This document shows positions 18,169-27,401 of a stretch of 64,000 bases of DNA, piece after piece; the stretch's first letter is position 1; each line of letters begins with the position of its first letter. The notes under the pieces were generated by a model that was not told the DNA's origin, made no database searches, and saw only the letters and a program-made list of their open reading frames with translations. Location: the NCBI RefSeq assembly GCF_030646925.1, contig NZ_JAUSKL010000063.1, positions 31,204 to 95,203 of the forward strand, in the 5' to 3' direction. The DNA comes from Candidatus Binatus sp. (GTDB taxonomy: Bacteria > Desulfobacterota > Binatia > Binatales > Binataceae). The position numbers and the translations under genes are program-made.

Positions 18169-18777
18169 ATGAGGCAATCTGCCACGAGTGATAGCCGCCG
18201 CACCGCTGCGCTCGGCCGTCTGCTCGAGAAGCAGCGCGAAGATACCCTGGCGCGAGTCCGTGATTTCCGCCGCGGCCAGGCCGACGACGTTGCGTCGTCG
18301 CCGGGCGACGAAATGGACGTGGCGCGTTCGCTCGCCGACGTCGAGACCCACGCCGCGCTCATCGAGCGCGCGCAGGAACGCCTGAAGGCAATCGACGCCG
18401 CGATCGCGCGGCTCAGCGCGGGCGCCTACGGCAAATGCATGAACTGCGGCGAAGAGGTCCCGCTCGAGCGTCTCCAGGCGGTCCCGTTCGCGCAGTATTG
18501 CATCGATTGCCAGGACGAGATGAACGACGACAGGCGCACCGGCCAGGGCACTATCTCGCGCGCGATGCGCCGGCGATGGACCGTGCCCGAGGAACTCGCC
18601 GAGCCCAGCGACGACGCCGACACCGAAGAGCATCCGGAATCCGCGGCGCATGTGGTCGAGGACGATCTCAACGTCAGTATCGATAGCGCGTTCGGGCCCG
18701 ACGAAGATGAACCGCAGGTTATCGACGTCGAGAAGCGGCGCCGCGGCCGTCCGCCCAAGGCCAAGCAGCGCGCCTAG
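18169..18777 (+). CDS. DksA/TraR-family zinc-finger protein
   Basis: RNA-polymerase-binding type regulator. A coiled coil (about residues 10-75, with VARSLADVETHAALIERAQERL) leads to a C4 zinc finger CMNCGEEVPLERL followed by YCIDCQ (about 83-107). The tip position carries DEMD rather than the usual DxxDxA, so the ppGpp/DksA activity may differ. About 95 extra residues follow the finger: an acidic stretch and a basic tail ending GRPPKAKQ, an AT-hook-like core. The ATG at 18169 is preferred for its AAAGGA site seven bases upstream; an ATG at 18142 would add nine residues but has no such site. It stands alone before the histidine kinase gene. Confidence 0.85.
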   Translation: MRQSATSDSRRTAALGRLLEKQREDTLARVRDFRRGQADDVASSPGDEMDVARSLADVETHAALIERAQERLKAIDAAIARLSAGAYGKCMNCGEEVPLERLQAVPFAQYCIDCQDEMNDDRRTGQGTISRAMRRRWTVPEELAEPSDDADTEEHPESAAHVVEDDLNVSIDSAFGPDEDEPQVIDVEKRRRGRPPKAKQRA

Positions 18778-18898
18778 CAGTCTCGTCTCGCGACAATCCG
18801 CGCCGTCATCTGATGGCGTCGACTCGGCGTGTACTTGTCATCGCGGTGAGTTGAACTGACTACCTTTGCCGTCGGTGGAGGACTAAAGTGCCCCCTTG

Positions 18899-20326
18899 AT
18901 GGCCGAAGGATCCCACGAAATTCCAGGCTCAGCGGCGAGCGTTTCGCACACGATGCCCGTTATTCGCGGCCGCGCCGGCCGAATCGCAATCTACTACATA
19001 GTCGGCGGCCTGATCTGGGTCGTGATTTCGGACCGCGTGCTCTCCCTGATGCCGGCCCATTCCATCACCCTCAACCGCCTGATGTTTGTCAGCGTCAACG
19101 CGCTGCTGCTGTTCGTCGTTGCCAGGCGCTACACCCGGACGATCAAGCTTTCGCACGCCGCGGGACTCGACGCGGTCGCGCGCGCGCGAAGTTACTTCGA
19201 GTCGTCGGTCGAGGGCATCATCACCGCCGACACCGACGGCTTGATTCATCAGATTAACCCACGCGCCGAGGAACTGTTTGGCTACGAGGAACTGGAACTG
19301 CTCGGCAAACGAATCGAAATCCTGCTGCCGAATCGATTGCGCGAGCGCCACGCGGCGCATCGCGCGGAATTCAACGCCAATCCTCGCTCGCGAAGGATGG
19401 GCGTCGGCATCGAAATCGTCGGACGCCGCAAGGACGGCAGCGAATTTCCAATCGACGTCAGCCTCAACGCATTCAACACGCGGCGCGGACATCAGGTGGT
19501 CGCGTTCGTTTCGGACATCACCGAGCGGCGCGCGATGGAACGCGAAGCGCGGCGCAACGAGACGCTCAATGCGCTCGGCGCAGTCGCCGCCGGAATCGCG
19601 CACGAGCTGAATAATCCGCTCGCCGTGATGGGAGCGCGAATCGAGCTGATGATGGCGCCGGACAAGGAACTCTCGCCCGAGACCCGCGCCGACCTGCTGG
19701 TCCTGCTCCGCAACGTCGTCCGCGCGAGCCGTATCTCGCGCAACATGCTGTCGCTCGCGCGGCAGCCGCCCGGCGTCCGGCAACCGATCGACATCAACGC
19801 GACCATCGCGGACGCAATCCAGATGGCCGGCGCGGAAGAGCGCGGCTGGCCGCTCAAGATCGAGACCCGGTTCGAGCGCTCACTCGCGATGATTTCCGGC
19901 GACGCGACCTCGCTCGGCCAGGTCATCATCAACCTGGTGGTGAATGCCCGCGAAGCTGACGCAAAAACCGTGAGGATCGAAACCGCGCTCGCGCCCGACC
20001 GGCCGGCTGCGATCACGGTTGTAATCGCCGATGACGGAGTCGGGATGGCGAGCGACACCGCCGCGAAACTGTTCGAGCCGTTCTTCACCACCAAGAGCAG
20101 CGGCACCGGACTCGGCTTATGGCTGAGCCAGCGAATCATCCGCGAGCATGGCGGCGCCATCGCGGTCGAGTCATCGCCCGGCAACGGCACGACCTTTGTC
20201 ATCACGCTGCCGACGACCGAACCGGCGCCCGCCGACAAGGTCTTCGGCAAGCGGATCGAAATCCCGGCGCAGGCGCATCTGGCGTCGCAGGCGCCCGCTG
20301 CGACCGCGCGCAAGCAGGGCAATTAG
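18899..20326 (+). CDS. PAS-domain sensor histidine kinase
   Basis: 475 residues. Two membrane spans at the N-terminus (about 28-50 and 60-80) leave only a very short periplasmic loop. A PAS domain follows (about 95-205; FESSVEGIITADTDGLIHQIN through VAFVSDITERRAME). The dimerisation/phosphoacceptor helix is GIAHELNNPLAVM (about 232-244, His site). The ATPase domain (about 320-430) has N-box NLVVNAREA, G1 IADDGVGMA, F-box FEPFFTTK and G2 GTGLGLWLSQ. The ATG at 18899 is used; a TTG is adjacent. Its stop codon overlaps the start of the receiver gene by one base. The kinase probably senses an intracellular or membrane signal through PAS. Confidence 0.92.
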   Translation: MAEGSHEIPGSAASVSHTMPVIRGRAGRIAIYYIVGGLIWVVISDRVLSLMPAHSITLNRLMFVSVNALLLFVVARRYTRTIKLSHAAGLDAVARARSYFESSVEGIITADTDGLIHQINPRAEELFGYEELELLGKRIEILLPNRLRERHAAHRAEFNANPRSRRMGVGIEIVGRRKDGSEFPIDVSLNAFNTRRGHQVVAFVSDITERRAMEREARRNETLNALGAVAAGIAHELNNPLAVMGARIELMMAPDKELSPETRADLLVLLRNVVRASRISRNMLSLARQPPGVRQPIDINATIADAIQMAGAEERGWPLKIETRFERSLAMISGDATSLGQVIINLVVNAREADAKTVRIETALAPDRPAAITVVIADDGVGMASDTAAKLFEPFFTTKSSGTGLGLWLSQRIIREHGGAIAVESSPGNGTTFVITLPTTEPAPADKVFGKRIEIPAQAHLASQAPAATARKQGN

Positions 20327-20694
20327 TGGGCGCGAAGATACTGCTCGTCGATGACGAGCGCGATCTGGTGGACGCCTACGTGCGGCTGTTCCAGCGCGCG
20401 GGCCTTCGATGCGTCGGGGCATTCGACGCGGCCGCCGCAATCCCGCTGATCGATTCGGAAAATCCCGACCTCATCATCACGGATTTGAGCCTCGCCGACG
20501 TTAGCGGCCTCGAAGTGGTTCGGCATGCGCGCGCCCGGTCGGTCTCTACGCCGATCATCGTGATGACCGGCCACAACACGCCCGAGATCACCGCAAGCGC
20601 GATGGCGGCCGGCGCCAACGTATGTTTGCTGAAGCCGGTGTCAATCGTTGAATTGAACCGCGTCGTGCGCAACCTGCTCGATCGAATCATCTAA
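20326..20694 (+). CDS. Stand-alone response-regulator receiver
   Basis: 122-residue CheY-like domain. It has the acidic pair in LLVDDERD (residues 6-13), the phosphoacceptor Asp in LIITDLSLADVSG (about 49-61), the Thr in VMTGHN (about 79-84) and the Lys in LLKPVS (about 101-106). No output domain follows. The GTG start at 20326 shares its G with the last base of the kinase's TAG, so translation is coupled and the two are near-certain partners. As a single-domain regulator it would act by protein contact or in a phosphorelay. Confidence 0.92.
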   Translation: MGAKILLVDDERDLVDAYVRLFQRAGLRCVGAFDAAAAIPLIDSENPDLIITDLSLADVSGLEVVRHARARSVSTPIIVMTGHNTPEITASAMAAGANVCLLKPVSIVELNRVVRNLLDRII

Positions 20695-20731
20695 GGGAGC
20701 GATCCCTTTTGCATCGCGCTTCGATGAACAT

Positions 20732-23593
20732 TCAGTCCTTGGTCAAGTGGCGCGTCATGATCATTTCTTTAACGATGACACCGTATACTTTTCGAAGCGC
20801 CTCTTCGTCTACCTCAATATCCAATGCGCGGCAGATATCTAGGTCGAAATCCATTCGTACCGCTGCCGGAGCGATATCTTGATCGAGAACGGAAAAAAGG
20901 CGGTGCTGGGCATTCAGCTTTTTGCCTGCCCAGAACTCTTCGTAGCGAAACTCGAATTTCTCGTCCATTTGTTCTCGCAAAGAGGGGAATTTCGCTAGTC
21001 GGAATTTTTCGTAAACCCTCTGGAGCTTCTCGACCGCGGCAACGCTAGGCTTTAGGAACATTTCTGCCACATCGTAAAAGCGGATATTAATCAAACGCCC
21101 GGTACTTTCCTCTTTCAGCAAAAAGAACTGCGCGAGGAAGATCGCTGAGTTCAGCAGACAGACAATGGCGCGGCCCCGAGCCGGATCTGTTTCAAGAATG
21201 ACGTTCGCTTGGTTAGATGGACTTATAGGAACATCCGAAAAAAAAGCGATCAGGTTTGTGCTAGGTGCATATGGGTTTATCCTATGACACATCAAGACCG
21301 AGGTTTTTACTGCATTGAGTTCTCGTTGAGCTTTGGTCCAGAAGTGTTTTGGTAGCGCAGTGGTGAAACCGCACGCCCGCTGAACTCGGGTCAACTCTCC
21401 GTAGGAATCATGAGAAATGTAGTCGTGAAGACCCGTGATGTCCATCGTTTCGTAACCGATAAGCGTTCGCACAGTGGGAACAACTTCGTCTTTGTCGATT
21501 TCGTAGTATGTGTTTGCGTGGGTCTTTGCTCTAAATCCTCCACCAGAATTTTCCGTGTCAAAAGACATGAACGCTTCGTCCGTTCGAGCCGATGTGACGG
21601 CACGCGTAAAGAAAAGAAATTGGGAAACGCCCTTTGGTACCGGCCTATAGCCCTCCCGGAAATATGTCGCGCTTAGATGACCGAGTGCATCTTTGAACTT
21701 TTCGGCAAATGCAACCAGCGTTTCGCGGTGGCGAAAATCGGTTACGCCGCAGAACCACATCATGTTCATCTTGCGGGCCAGCACTTCAGACAACGGATGG
21801 CTGTCAATATCGATCGAGTCGCTACGAAGTACGGTCTCCGTTTTGATCGATGCTGCAAGACCGTCGATAGCCTCATCCGTTAGCGTTCGGAGGTTGGTCT
21901 TTACCAACGCGAATTTTACGAGATGGTCCCTGGGAGGCCGCTGATTCTTTGCGACGATGATCACGTCGCGATACTCGGCCCATTCGGAAAAGGCATAGTT
22001 GAAGGTGGGCTTAAGAACGTATTTTACGGTCCACTCCTGAAAGAGAAAGTCACGAACGTTTGCGCTTTCGCGACCCCGGAGCACGTTGATGGGAATCACA
22101 GCTCCGCACGTACCATTCTCTTTAAGAAATTCGGCCGCAAGAAAAACAAAATGTCCCCAAAGTCCGACTTCTCCGCCGGCGAGCGGTTTGAATTTCTCCA
22201 TATCAACGAAGTTCTTGATCCCCCGCTCAACCTTCGTGAAGGGCGGATTCATTAGAACCGCATCGACCTTTTTCAGCAAAAAGGTGTGCTGATCGCCGGT
22301 TCGACGTTTCCCTTTTCCGACGATCGGGAACATTCCCATTTGCAAGCCAGCGGACGCCGTCCCTGGTGCAAGCTTAATGCTGTCGCCGTGGCTGATCTGC
22401 GTATGAGCTAGCGTCTCCTCAATCGCCATCGCAGACAGATTGGCGGCAGTGAGATGGACTGCGAAAGGCATTATGTCCGACCCTAGAATCTCATCTTCAC
22501 AAAACCGTTTGTGTGGAAGTCCTCCCTTTGACTCCGACCTAAAGAGTTCAACTTTTCGCCGATAGGCCGAGACTAATATCGTCCCTGACCCACACGCGGG
22601 GTCAAATATTTCCTCACCGCTCTCGTCAATCGCTAGTCGCGCAAGAAGTTCGGCCGCCTGAGGTCGAGTATAGAAGGCAGCCATGACCTTTCTGATTTCA
22701 GAAGGCATGAGTTGATGAAAAATGCGTCCGGGAAGTTCATACCTGACACGTTCAATTTCCAGACCCCATATGAGGTCGAAGGTGTCGTGAATGTACTTGT
22801 CCTCTACAGCATCAAGAACTTCGAGTTCAAAAATATCGCGATAGTTAATGTCCAGGACTTTGCGAAATGCCTTGCGGAGATGAGACCGATCAATTCTCCT
22901 CGGATCTGGTACGATGTCCGGGTGAGATGCGCGAAACAGGCGAAGGAAGAGAATCTGACTGAGCACAATGTACGCAGCCAGAAATCTGGTTACTCCCTGA
23001 AGCTCGTTTGGTTGCAAATGACCGAGATCGGTTAATAACTTCTTATCAGTAATGATATTTAGTATCTCTTTTTCTTCGAGCTTGACGCCTCTCATCGCCT
23101 CCGCGACTTGTGTTTTGAGGAGATCAACAACGAGCTGAAGGGGATAGTAACGAGAACCTCGCTTTTCCAAGAGCGGATATATTTCGTCACGGATGCGATC
23201 GAGAACGACCGGAAACGGCCTGTCACGATATTCTTCTTTTACATCTCCTGCATCCACAATCACAGAAACGGAAGTGTTGAGGATCGCATCCAGTAAGGCT
23301 TGCTCGTTCGCTCGAACTCGCCGGATCGCTTCGGGCAGAATCAGAAGAAGACCTTGTTCAATTCTGCTTTCCTGTTTGTGCCGGAGATACTGCAAAAACG
23401 CGTCCTTGAGCAGAGCGAGCGACTCCCCGATTTTGACCGAAAGAATCCACGGCCGACCCCTGAAGTTGAAGACAATGTCAGGGAAGGAATTGTACGAGAC
23501 TTCCTGGACTCCAGAGCCTCCCTTGTCGGAGATGACTTTGAGGAGCGGTGGATAAAAAGTCCTCTCTGTTACACCTGCGCGTGCGACCGCCAT
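20732..23593 (-). CDS. N6-adenine DNA methyltransferase, possible type IIG restriction enzyme
   Basis: 953 residues. The methylase core has motif I FDPACGSGTILV (about 330-341), a FxGxD-like ILGSDIMPFA block (about 373-382) and catalytic motif IV LMNPPF (about 447-452). These mark the gamma-type N6-adenine enzymes found in type I and type IIG systems. The N-terminus has FPDIVF...WILSVKIG (about 37-56), reminiscent of a PD-(D/E)xK nuclease, but Ser replaces the usual Glu/Asp before the Lys, so cleavage is uncertain. The C-terminal 350 residues look like a target-recognition/helical region. No separate HsdR or HsdS gene is near. The gene is clearly lower in GC than its surroundings, indicating horizontal acquisition. 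It could be a single-gene restriction-modification enzyme or an orphan methylase. Confidence 0.85.
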   Translation of the reverse strand: MAVARAGVTERTFYPPLLKVISDKGGSGVQEVSYNSFPDIVFNFRGRPWILSVKIGESLALLKDAFLQYLRHKQESRIEQGLLLILPEAIRRVRANEQALLDAILNTSVSVIVDAGDVKEEYRDRPFPVVLDRIRDEIYPLLEKRGSRYYPLQLVVDLLKTQVAEAMRGVKLEEKEILNIITDKKLLTDLGHLQPNELQGVTRFLAAYIVLSQILFLRLFRASHPDIVPDPRRIDRSHLRKAFRKVLDINYRDIFELEVLDAVEDKYIHDTFDLIWGLEIERVRYELPGRIFHQLMPSEIRKVMAAFYTRPQAAELLARLAIDESGEEIFDPACGSGTILVSAYRRKVELFRSESKGGLPHKRFCEDEILGSDIMPFAVHLTAANLSAMAIEETLAHTQISHGDSIKLAPGTASAGLQMGMFPIVGKGKRRTGDQHTFLLKKVDAVLMNPPFTKVERGIKNFVDMEKFKPLAGGEVGLWGHFVFLAAEFLKENGTCGAVIPINVLRGRESANVRDFLFQEWTVKYVLKPTFNYAFSEWAEYRDVIIVAKNQRPPRDHLVKFALVKTNLRTLTDEAIDGLAASIKTETVLRSDSIDIDSHPLSEVLARKMNMMWFCGVTDFRHRETLVAFAEKFKDALGHLSATYFREGYRPVPKGVSQFLFFTRAVTSARTDEAFMSFDTENSGGGFRAKTHANTYYEIDKDEVVPTVRTLIGYETMDITGLHDYISHDSYGELTRVQRACGFTTALPKHFWTKAQRELNAVKTSVLMCHRINPYAPSTNLIAFFSDVPISPSNQANVILETDPARGRAIVCLLNSAIFLAQFFLLKEESTGRLINIRFYDVAEMFLKPSVAAVEKLQRVYEKFRLAKFPSLREQMDEKFEFRYEEFWAGKKLNAQHRLFSVLDQDIAPAAVRMDFDLDICRALDIEVDEEALRKVYGVIVKEMIMTRHLTKD

Positions 23594-23740
23594 GCGTCCC
23601 CCAATTGGTACAAGCCCTCAGGAAATATCATGCCGCGTCCGGGCGCAATGGCTTCGCGGCGACCGAAGTTCTCCAGGAAACCAACTTCTGGTCGATCTCC
23701 GCGACTTCTCGCAAGGATGAGCGTCGTGTTCAAGGCGAAG

Positions 23741-24865
23741 TTACAGGGTGCGTTTGAACGAGACGCTGGCGAGCACCAGCATGATTGCCATGAAAATCAG
23801 GAGAAACGTGACGTCGCCTCTTACCGCGGCGAAGTCGGCGCCTTTGAACAGAATCGATTTGATTGCGCTGACTGAGTGAGTCTCAGGATTGTAGTGGGCG
23901 AAGGAGCGCAGCCACGGCGGGAAGCTTTCGACCGGGTAAATCGCGCCACTAGGAAAAAACAGGATCACGTTGAGAAAGCCCGCGAAGGTGCCGACCAGCC
24001 GCGGATGTCCCGCGCAGCCTGGCAGTGAGAACGTCATCGCGAGCAGGCCGGTCGAGCTGATGATGATGATTCCGATCAGCATCAGGAGTGCGGTCAAGCC
24101 GCCTTCGACTCGGCCACGCGTGATCAATAGCCCGAGAAAAAGCACGAAGGTGCCCGCGACGCTGGTGACAGTCACGCCGCTCGCGAGTACGCCGCCCGCG
24201 ATATCCCAGCGTGAGAGCGGGGTCACGAGGTAGCACTCGGTCACGCCGAGAAATTTGTCCATCACCCAGTTGAACACCCCGGACATCAGCGAGCCCATGA
24301 AGATCGCCATCACGATCACGCCGGGAATCAGCGAGCGATCGTAATCGACATACGGAAAGAGCCAGCTCGGGCGCAGCGAGATGGCGCTCAGCTTGGGCTC
24401 GCGCGCGGTGACGAAGCTGACGTGGACGGTCGCCGCCGCCTGCGCGAGCACGGCTTCCAGCGTGCCGGAACTGATCGCATCGACATTGTCGGTGAAGAGC
24501 CCGATCTGCGCGATACGGCCTTCCGCTACGGCGTGGCTGAAGCCCGGCGGGATCACGACGACGCCCTTGTAGCGGCCATCGCGAACGTCGTCGATCGCTG
24601 CGCCGACGTTGCTCTCGAAGGTGACGTCAACGGTCTTGGGTCCGGCTTGCAGCGCGAGCATCTGCTCGACGATTCGCCGCGCGTAGATGCCCCGATCCTG
24701 CTGCACGATGATTACCGGCAGATGCTTCAACTGGCCCTGAAACGAGTTGCCGATGATGACGAGGTAAACGATCGGCATCAGGATGGTCGAGATCAGTGTG
24801 ATTGGATTGCGCGTGAGCTTCTTCAAGTCGCGCCGCATGATTGCAAGGAACTTGAGACCGAGCAT
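23741..24865 (-). CDS. ABC-2-type transporter permease
   Basis: 374 residues. One N-terminal span (about 22-42), a large extracytoplasmic domain (about 45-185, with IIVQQDRGIYARRIVEQML), then five C-terminal spans containing GVFNWVMDKFLGVTE and the family's FFPSGAIYPVESFPPWLR motif. This is the YhhJ/DrrB-like layout of ABC-2 exporters that pair with a HlyD-type adaptor. It lies 12 bases after the ATPase gene on the same strand and forms the last gene of the TetR-adaptor-ATPase-permease operon. It probably exports a drug, lipid or other hydrophobic compound; substrate unknown. Confidence 0.9.
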   Translation of the reverse strand: MLGLKFLAIMRRDLKKLTRNPITLISTILMPIVYLVIIGNSFQGQLKHLPVIIVQQDRGIYARRIVEQMLALQAGPKTVDVTFESNVGAAIDDVRDGRYKGVVVIPPGFSHAVAEGRIAQIGLFTDNVDAISSGTLEAVLAQAAATVHVSFVTAREPKLSAISLRPSWLFPYVDYDRSLIPGVIVMAIFMGSLMSGVFNWVMDKFLGVTECYLVTPLSRWDIAGGVLASGVTVTSVAGTFVLFLGLLITRGRVEGGLTALLMLIGIIIISSTGLLAMTFSLPGCAGHPRLVGTFAGFLNVILFFPSGAIYPVESFPPWLRSFAHYNPETHSVSAIKSILFKGADFAAVRGDVTFLLIFMAIMLVLASVSFKRTL

Positions 24866-24877
24866 CGTGATGCGACC

Positions 24878-25885
24878 TTAGCGCTGTTGCGGCATCCCGG
24901 CGCCGACCAGCAGGCTCACTTTCTTGGCTGGCTCGTCGCGCAAGGTGCGGCCGGTGAAATGGATGAAGACGTCTTCGAGCGAAAGTTTCTGCACCGTGAT
25001 CGAGGTTACGCGATCGCCCGCCGCGTCCACCGCTTCGAGGATCATCGGGATAGCGTGAGCGCCGTCGTTGGCGGCAAGCTGCAATCGATTACCGCCGTCG
25101 CGATTTACCGAGCGCAGATACGGCATCGGACGCAGCATCTCGGCGATCGCGTCGGGATTGGTCTCGACTTCGAGATCGATTCGATCGGCCCCCGGCACCA
25201 TCGACTTGAGTCCGATCGGCGTATCGAGCGCGATAATCTTGCCGCCATCGACGATCGCGATTCGATCGCATAGCGACTCCGCCTCGTCCATGTAATGCGT
25301 CGTCAGCGAAATCGTGATCTCGCTTTCCTTGCGCAGCGTCTCGAGCAAATCCCACACGGCGCGGCGGCTTTGCGGATCGAGGCCGATCGTCGGTTCGTCG
25401 AGGAACAGCACCTCGGGCGAGTGAATCAGCCCGCGCGCGATCTCGAGCCGCCGGCGCATCCCGCCCGAATAAGTCGCGACCAGATCGTTGATGCGCTCGC
25501 TGAGCCCGACCAGCTTGAGCAAGCGATGGCCGCGGTCACGGCGCTCGCGCCGCGAGAGTCCGAAGAATTCGCCGTAGATATCGACGTTCTCCCATCCGGT
25601 GAGATCGAGGTCCGAGGTGAGCGCCTGCGGGATGACGCCGATTTTTTCGCGCACCTGGCGCGGATGGCGCGCGACGTCGAAGCCCGCGACGAAGCCCTGG
25701 CCCGCAGTAGGCGGCAGCAGCGTGGTGAGCATCCGCACGATCGTGGTTTTGCCGGCGCCGTTCGGACCGAGCAGGCCGAACACTTCGCCGCGGCGGACTT
25801 CGAACGTGACCTGATCGACCGCGGTGAAACTGCCGAAGCGCTTGGTCAGGTTACTCGTGCGAATTGCGAGTGAGTCGGGTTCCAT
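24878..25885 (-). CDS. ABC transporter ATP-binding protein (DrrA/YbhF-like)
   Basis: 335 residues. Walker A GPNGAGKTT (about 38-46), Q-loop IPQALTSD (about 88-95), signature YSGGMRRRLEIARG (about 139-152), Walker B VLFLDEPTIGLDP (about 158-170) and the switch His in SLTTHYMDEAESLCDR (about 193-208). The C-terminal extension (about 225-320) resembles the DrrA-type regulatory domain. The start overlaps the 3' end of the adaptor gene by 35 bases, so translation is coupled. It powers the adjoining permease at the inner membrane. Confidence 0.94.
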   Translation of the reverse strand: MEPDSLAIRTSNLTKRFGSFTAVDQVTFEVRRGEVFGLLGPNGAGKTTIVRMLTTLLPPTAGQGFVAGFDVARHPRQVREKIGVIPQALTSDLDLTGWENVDIYGEFFGLSRRERRDRGHRLLKLVGLSERINDLVATYSGGMRRRLEIARGLIHSPEVLFLDEPTIGLDPQSRRAVWDLLETLRKESEITISLTTHYMDEAESLCDRIAIVDGGKIIALDTPIGLKSMVPGADRIDLEVETNPDAIAEMLRPMPYLRSVNRDGGNRLQLAANDGAHAIPMILEAVDAAGDRVTSITVQKLSLEDVFIHFTGRTLRDEPAKKVSLLVGAGMPQQR

Positions 25886-26729
25886 CGATCCTCGGGAAGG
25901 TGACCTCCGCCGTCATGCCGGGCTTCAATTGGCCGTCGGCCTGCAGCACCTTCACTTTGACGTAGAACGTGCGGATATCCTGGCGTCCGCGGCGCACGTC
26001 GCGTTGCGTGGCGAACTGGCCCTCCTGGCCGATCGCGATTACCTGTCCGCTGAAAATTTGCGGCGGCTCGGTCGGCAGCGTGATCTGCGCGGACTTGCCG
26101 ATATAGAGCGAGCCGAGGTCCGTTTCGCCGACGTCCACCCGCGCCCAAATCGTCGAGAGATCGTCCACCGTGAGAATCGGCGTGCCCGGCGTCACCCATT
26201 CGCCGACCTCGAGCGCCTTGCTCACGATTACGCCGTCGGCGGGCGCCTTGATTTGCGTATCGGCGAGCTGGTCCTCGAAATATTTGAGATTGGCGCGCGC
26301 GCTGAGCACTTCAGCCTGCGATTGCTCGACGGCCGTCAGCGCGTCGTCGCGCACCTTGTTCGCGATCACGTGCTCCTGAAAGAGCTGGATGTCGCGATTC
26401 AGATCGCGCTGGGCCTGCGCGAGGTTCGCTTCCGCATGCGCGAGTTCCGCGCTCGATTTCGCGAGCTGATTGCGCAGATCGATATCCTCGATCTGGCAGA
26501 CGACTTGTCCCTTCGTGACGCGATCGCCTTCGATCAGATCGAGTTGCTTGATCCGTCCCGCGATTAGGCTCGTGATATTCACCTCGGGCGCCTCGATCAT
26601 CCCGACCACTTCGATCTTCGAGCGATCCTGCGGCGGCCACAAATAGACGCGGCCGAAAAAATAAAAGCCCACGGCAAGCCCGGCCAGAATCCCCAGCCGG
26701 ACCACGCGGCGAATCAGCTTGCGAATCAT
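25851..26729 (-). CDS. HlyD-type membrane fusion (periplasmic adaptor) protein
   Basis: 292 residues. An N-terminal anchor span (about 10-28) is followed by a biotinyl-lipoyl-like strand set (NITSLIAGRIKQLDLIEGDRV), a long alpha-helical hairpin (about 85-170, LAKSSAELAHAEANLAQAQ). The second lipoyl half follows (IKAPADGVIVSKALEVGEWV, about 165-184), then a beta-barrel domain. The frame is open far upstream, but that part runs antisense through tetR and is rejected; the ATG at 26729 overlaps the tetR stop as ATGA. It would link the ABC-2 permease to a TolC-type outer-membrane channel, for which no gene is present in this window. Confidence 0.92.
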   Translation of the reverse strand: MIRKLIRRVVRLGILAGLAVGFYFFGRVYLWPPQDRSKIEVVGMIEAPEVNITSLIAGRIKQLDLIEGDRVTKGQVVCQIEDIDLRNQLAKSSAELAHAEANLAQAQRDLNRDIQLFQEHVIANKVRDDALTAVEQSQAEVLSARANLKYFEDQLADTQIKAPADGVIVSKALEVGEWVTPGTPILTVDDLSTIWARVDVGETDLGSLYIGKSAQITLPTEPPQIFSGQVIAIGQEGQFATQRDVRRGRQDIRTFYVKVKVLQADGQLKPGMTAEVTFPRIDGTRLTRNSHE

Positions 26730-27385
26730 TGCTGATGCATCTGCTTGAAGAAATGTGCGGGATTGATCGCCAGCGATTTCAGCATCAGGTCGCCCAGCTC
26801 GCGGCTGATCTCGGCGACCGGACGGCTGTTGCCGTAGTAGAGCAGCAGCGATCGAATCGAGCCCTGGATTGCGAGCGTTGCGACGCGCGGATCGACGGCC
26901 GCGAAAACACCGAAACGGATCCCATCCTGGATTAGCGATGCAAAGAAATTGGAGCCGCGCTCGCGCGCTTCCTCCATGATGCGATTGCGCGCCTCGGCCA
27001 GACGCGGTTCTTCGGTGGCATAAAACTGCAAGAAGTCGCGCCGGTGATCGAAAAACTCGACCGTGACCGTAATCGCGCGCCGCAGTCGCTCGACCAGTGG
27101 CAACCTGGGATCGGCGCTGGCCTGATAGGTGCGGTAAGCGCTGTCGAGGCCGTCGCTCAGGATGCCGAGATAGAGCGCGTCCTTGGACGGGAAATAGAGA
27201 TAGAGGGTGCCCTTCGCGACGTTGGCGGCCTTGGCGACGCGATCCATCGTGACGGCCTGGTAAGGTTCGTGGGCGAAAAGCTTGAGCGCGGCGTTGAGGA
27301 TACGCTCGCGCTTGGCGCCCTGTTCGCTGTTGAGCGGCAACGGTCGTCCATTGGTAAGTTTGGGGGTATCGAGGGTCTTTCTCAT
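26726..27385 (-). CDS. TetR-family transcriptional regulator
   Basis: 219 residues. The N-terminal helix-turn-helix (about 25-72) reads RERILNAALKLFAHEPYQ, TMDRVAKAANVAKGTLYLYF and SKDALY, matching the family core. The rest is an all-helical ligand-binding domain (about 80-210) with no recognised ligand class. It is the first gene of the exporter operon, coupled by ATGA to the adaptor gene. A palindrome matching classic TetR half-sites ends two bases before its ATG, so autorepression of the whole operon is likely. The inducer is probably the exported compound. Confidence 0.93.
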   Translation of the reverse strand: MRKTLDTPKLTNGRPLPLNSEQGAKRERILNAALKLFAHEPYQAVTMDRVAKAANVAKGTLYLYFPSKDALYLGILSDGLDSAYRTYQASADPRLPLVERLRRAITVTVEFFDHRRDFLQFYATEEPRLAEARNRIMEEARERGSNFFASLIQDGIRFGVFAAVDPRVATLAIQGSIRSLLLYYGNSRPVAEISRELGDLMLKSLAINPAHFFKQMHQQ

Positions 27386-27387
27386 AA

Positions 27388-27401
27388 ACTGACCAGTCAG
27401 T
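27388..27401 (-). promoter_or_regulatory. Likely TetR operator
   Basis: ACTGAC and GTCAGT are exact inverted half-sites with a 2-base spacer (27388-27393, 27396-27401), followed by CACT. The site abuts the tetR ATG (27383-27385), so binding would block initiation or a very short leader. Confidence 0.65.

Noticed and set aside
17938..18651. 237-codon minus-strand frame opposite the DksA-like gene
   Set aside because: The plus strand has the C4 zinc finger and a ribosome-binding site; the minus frame is an Arg-rich shadow.
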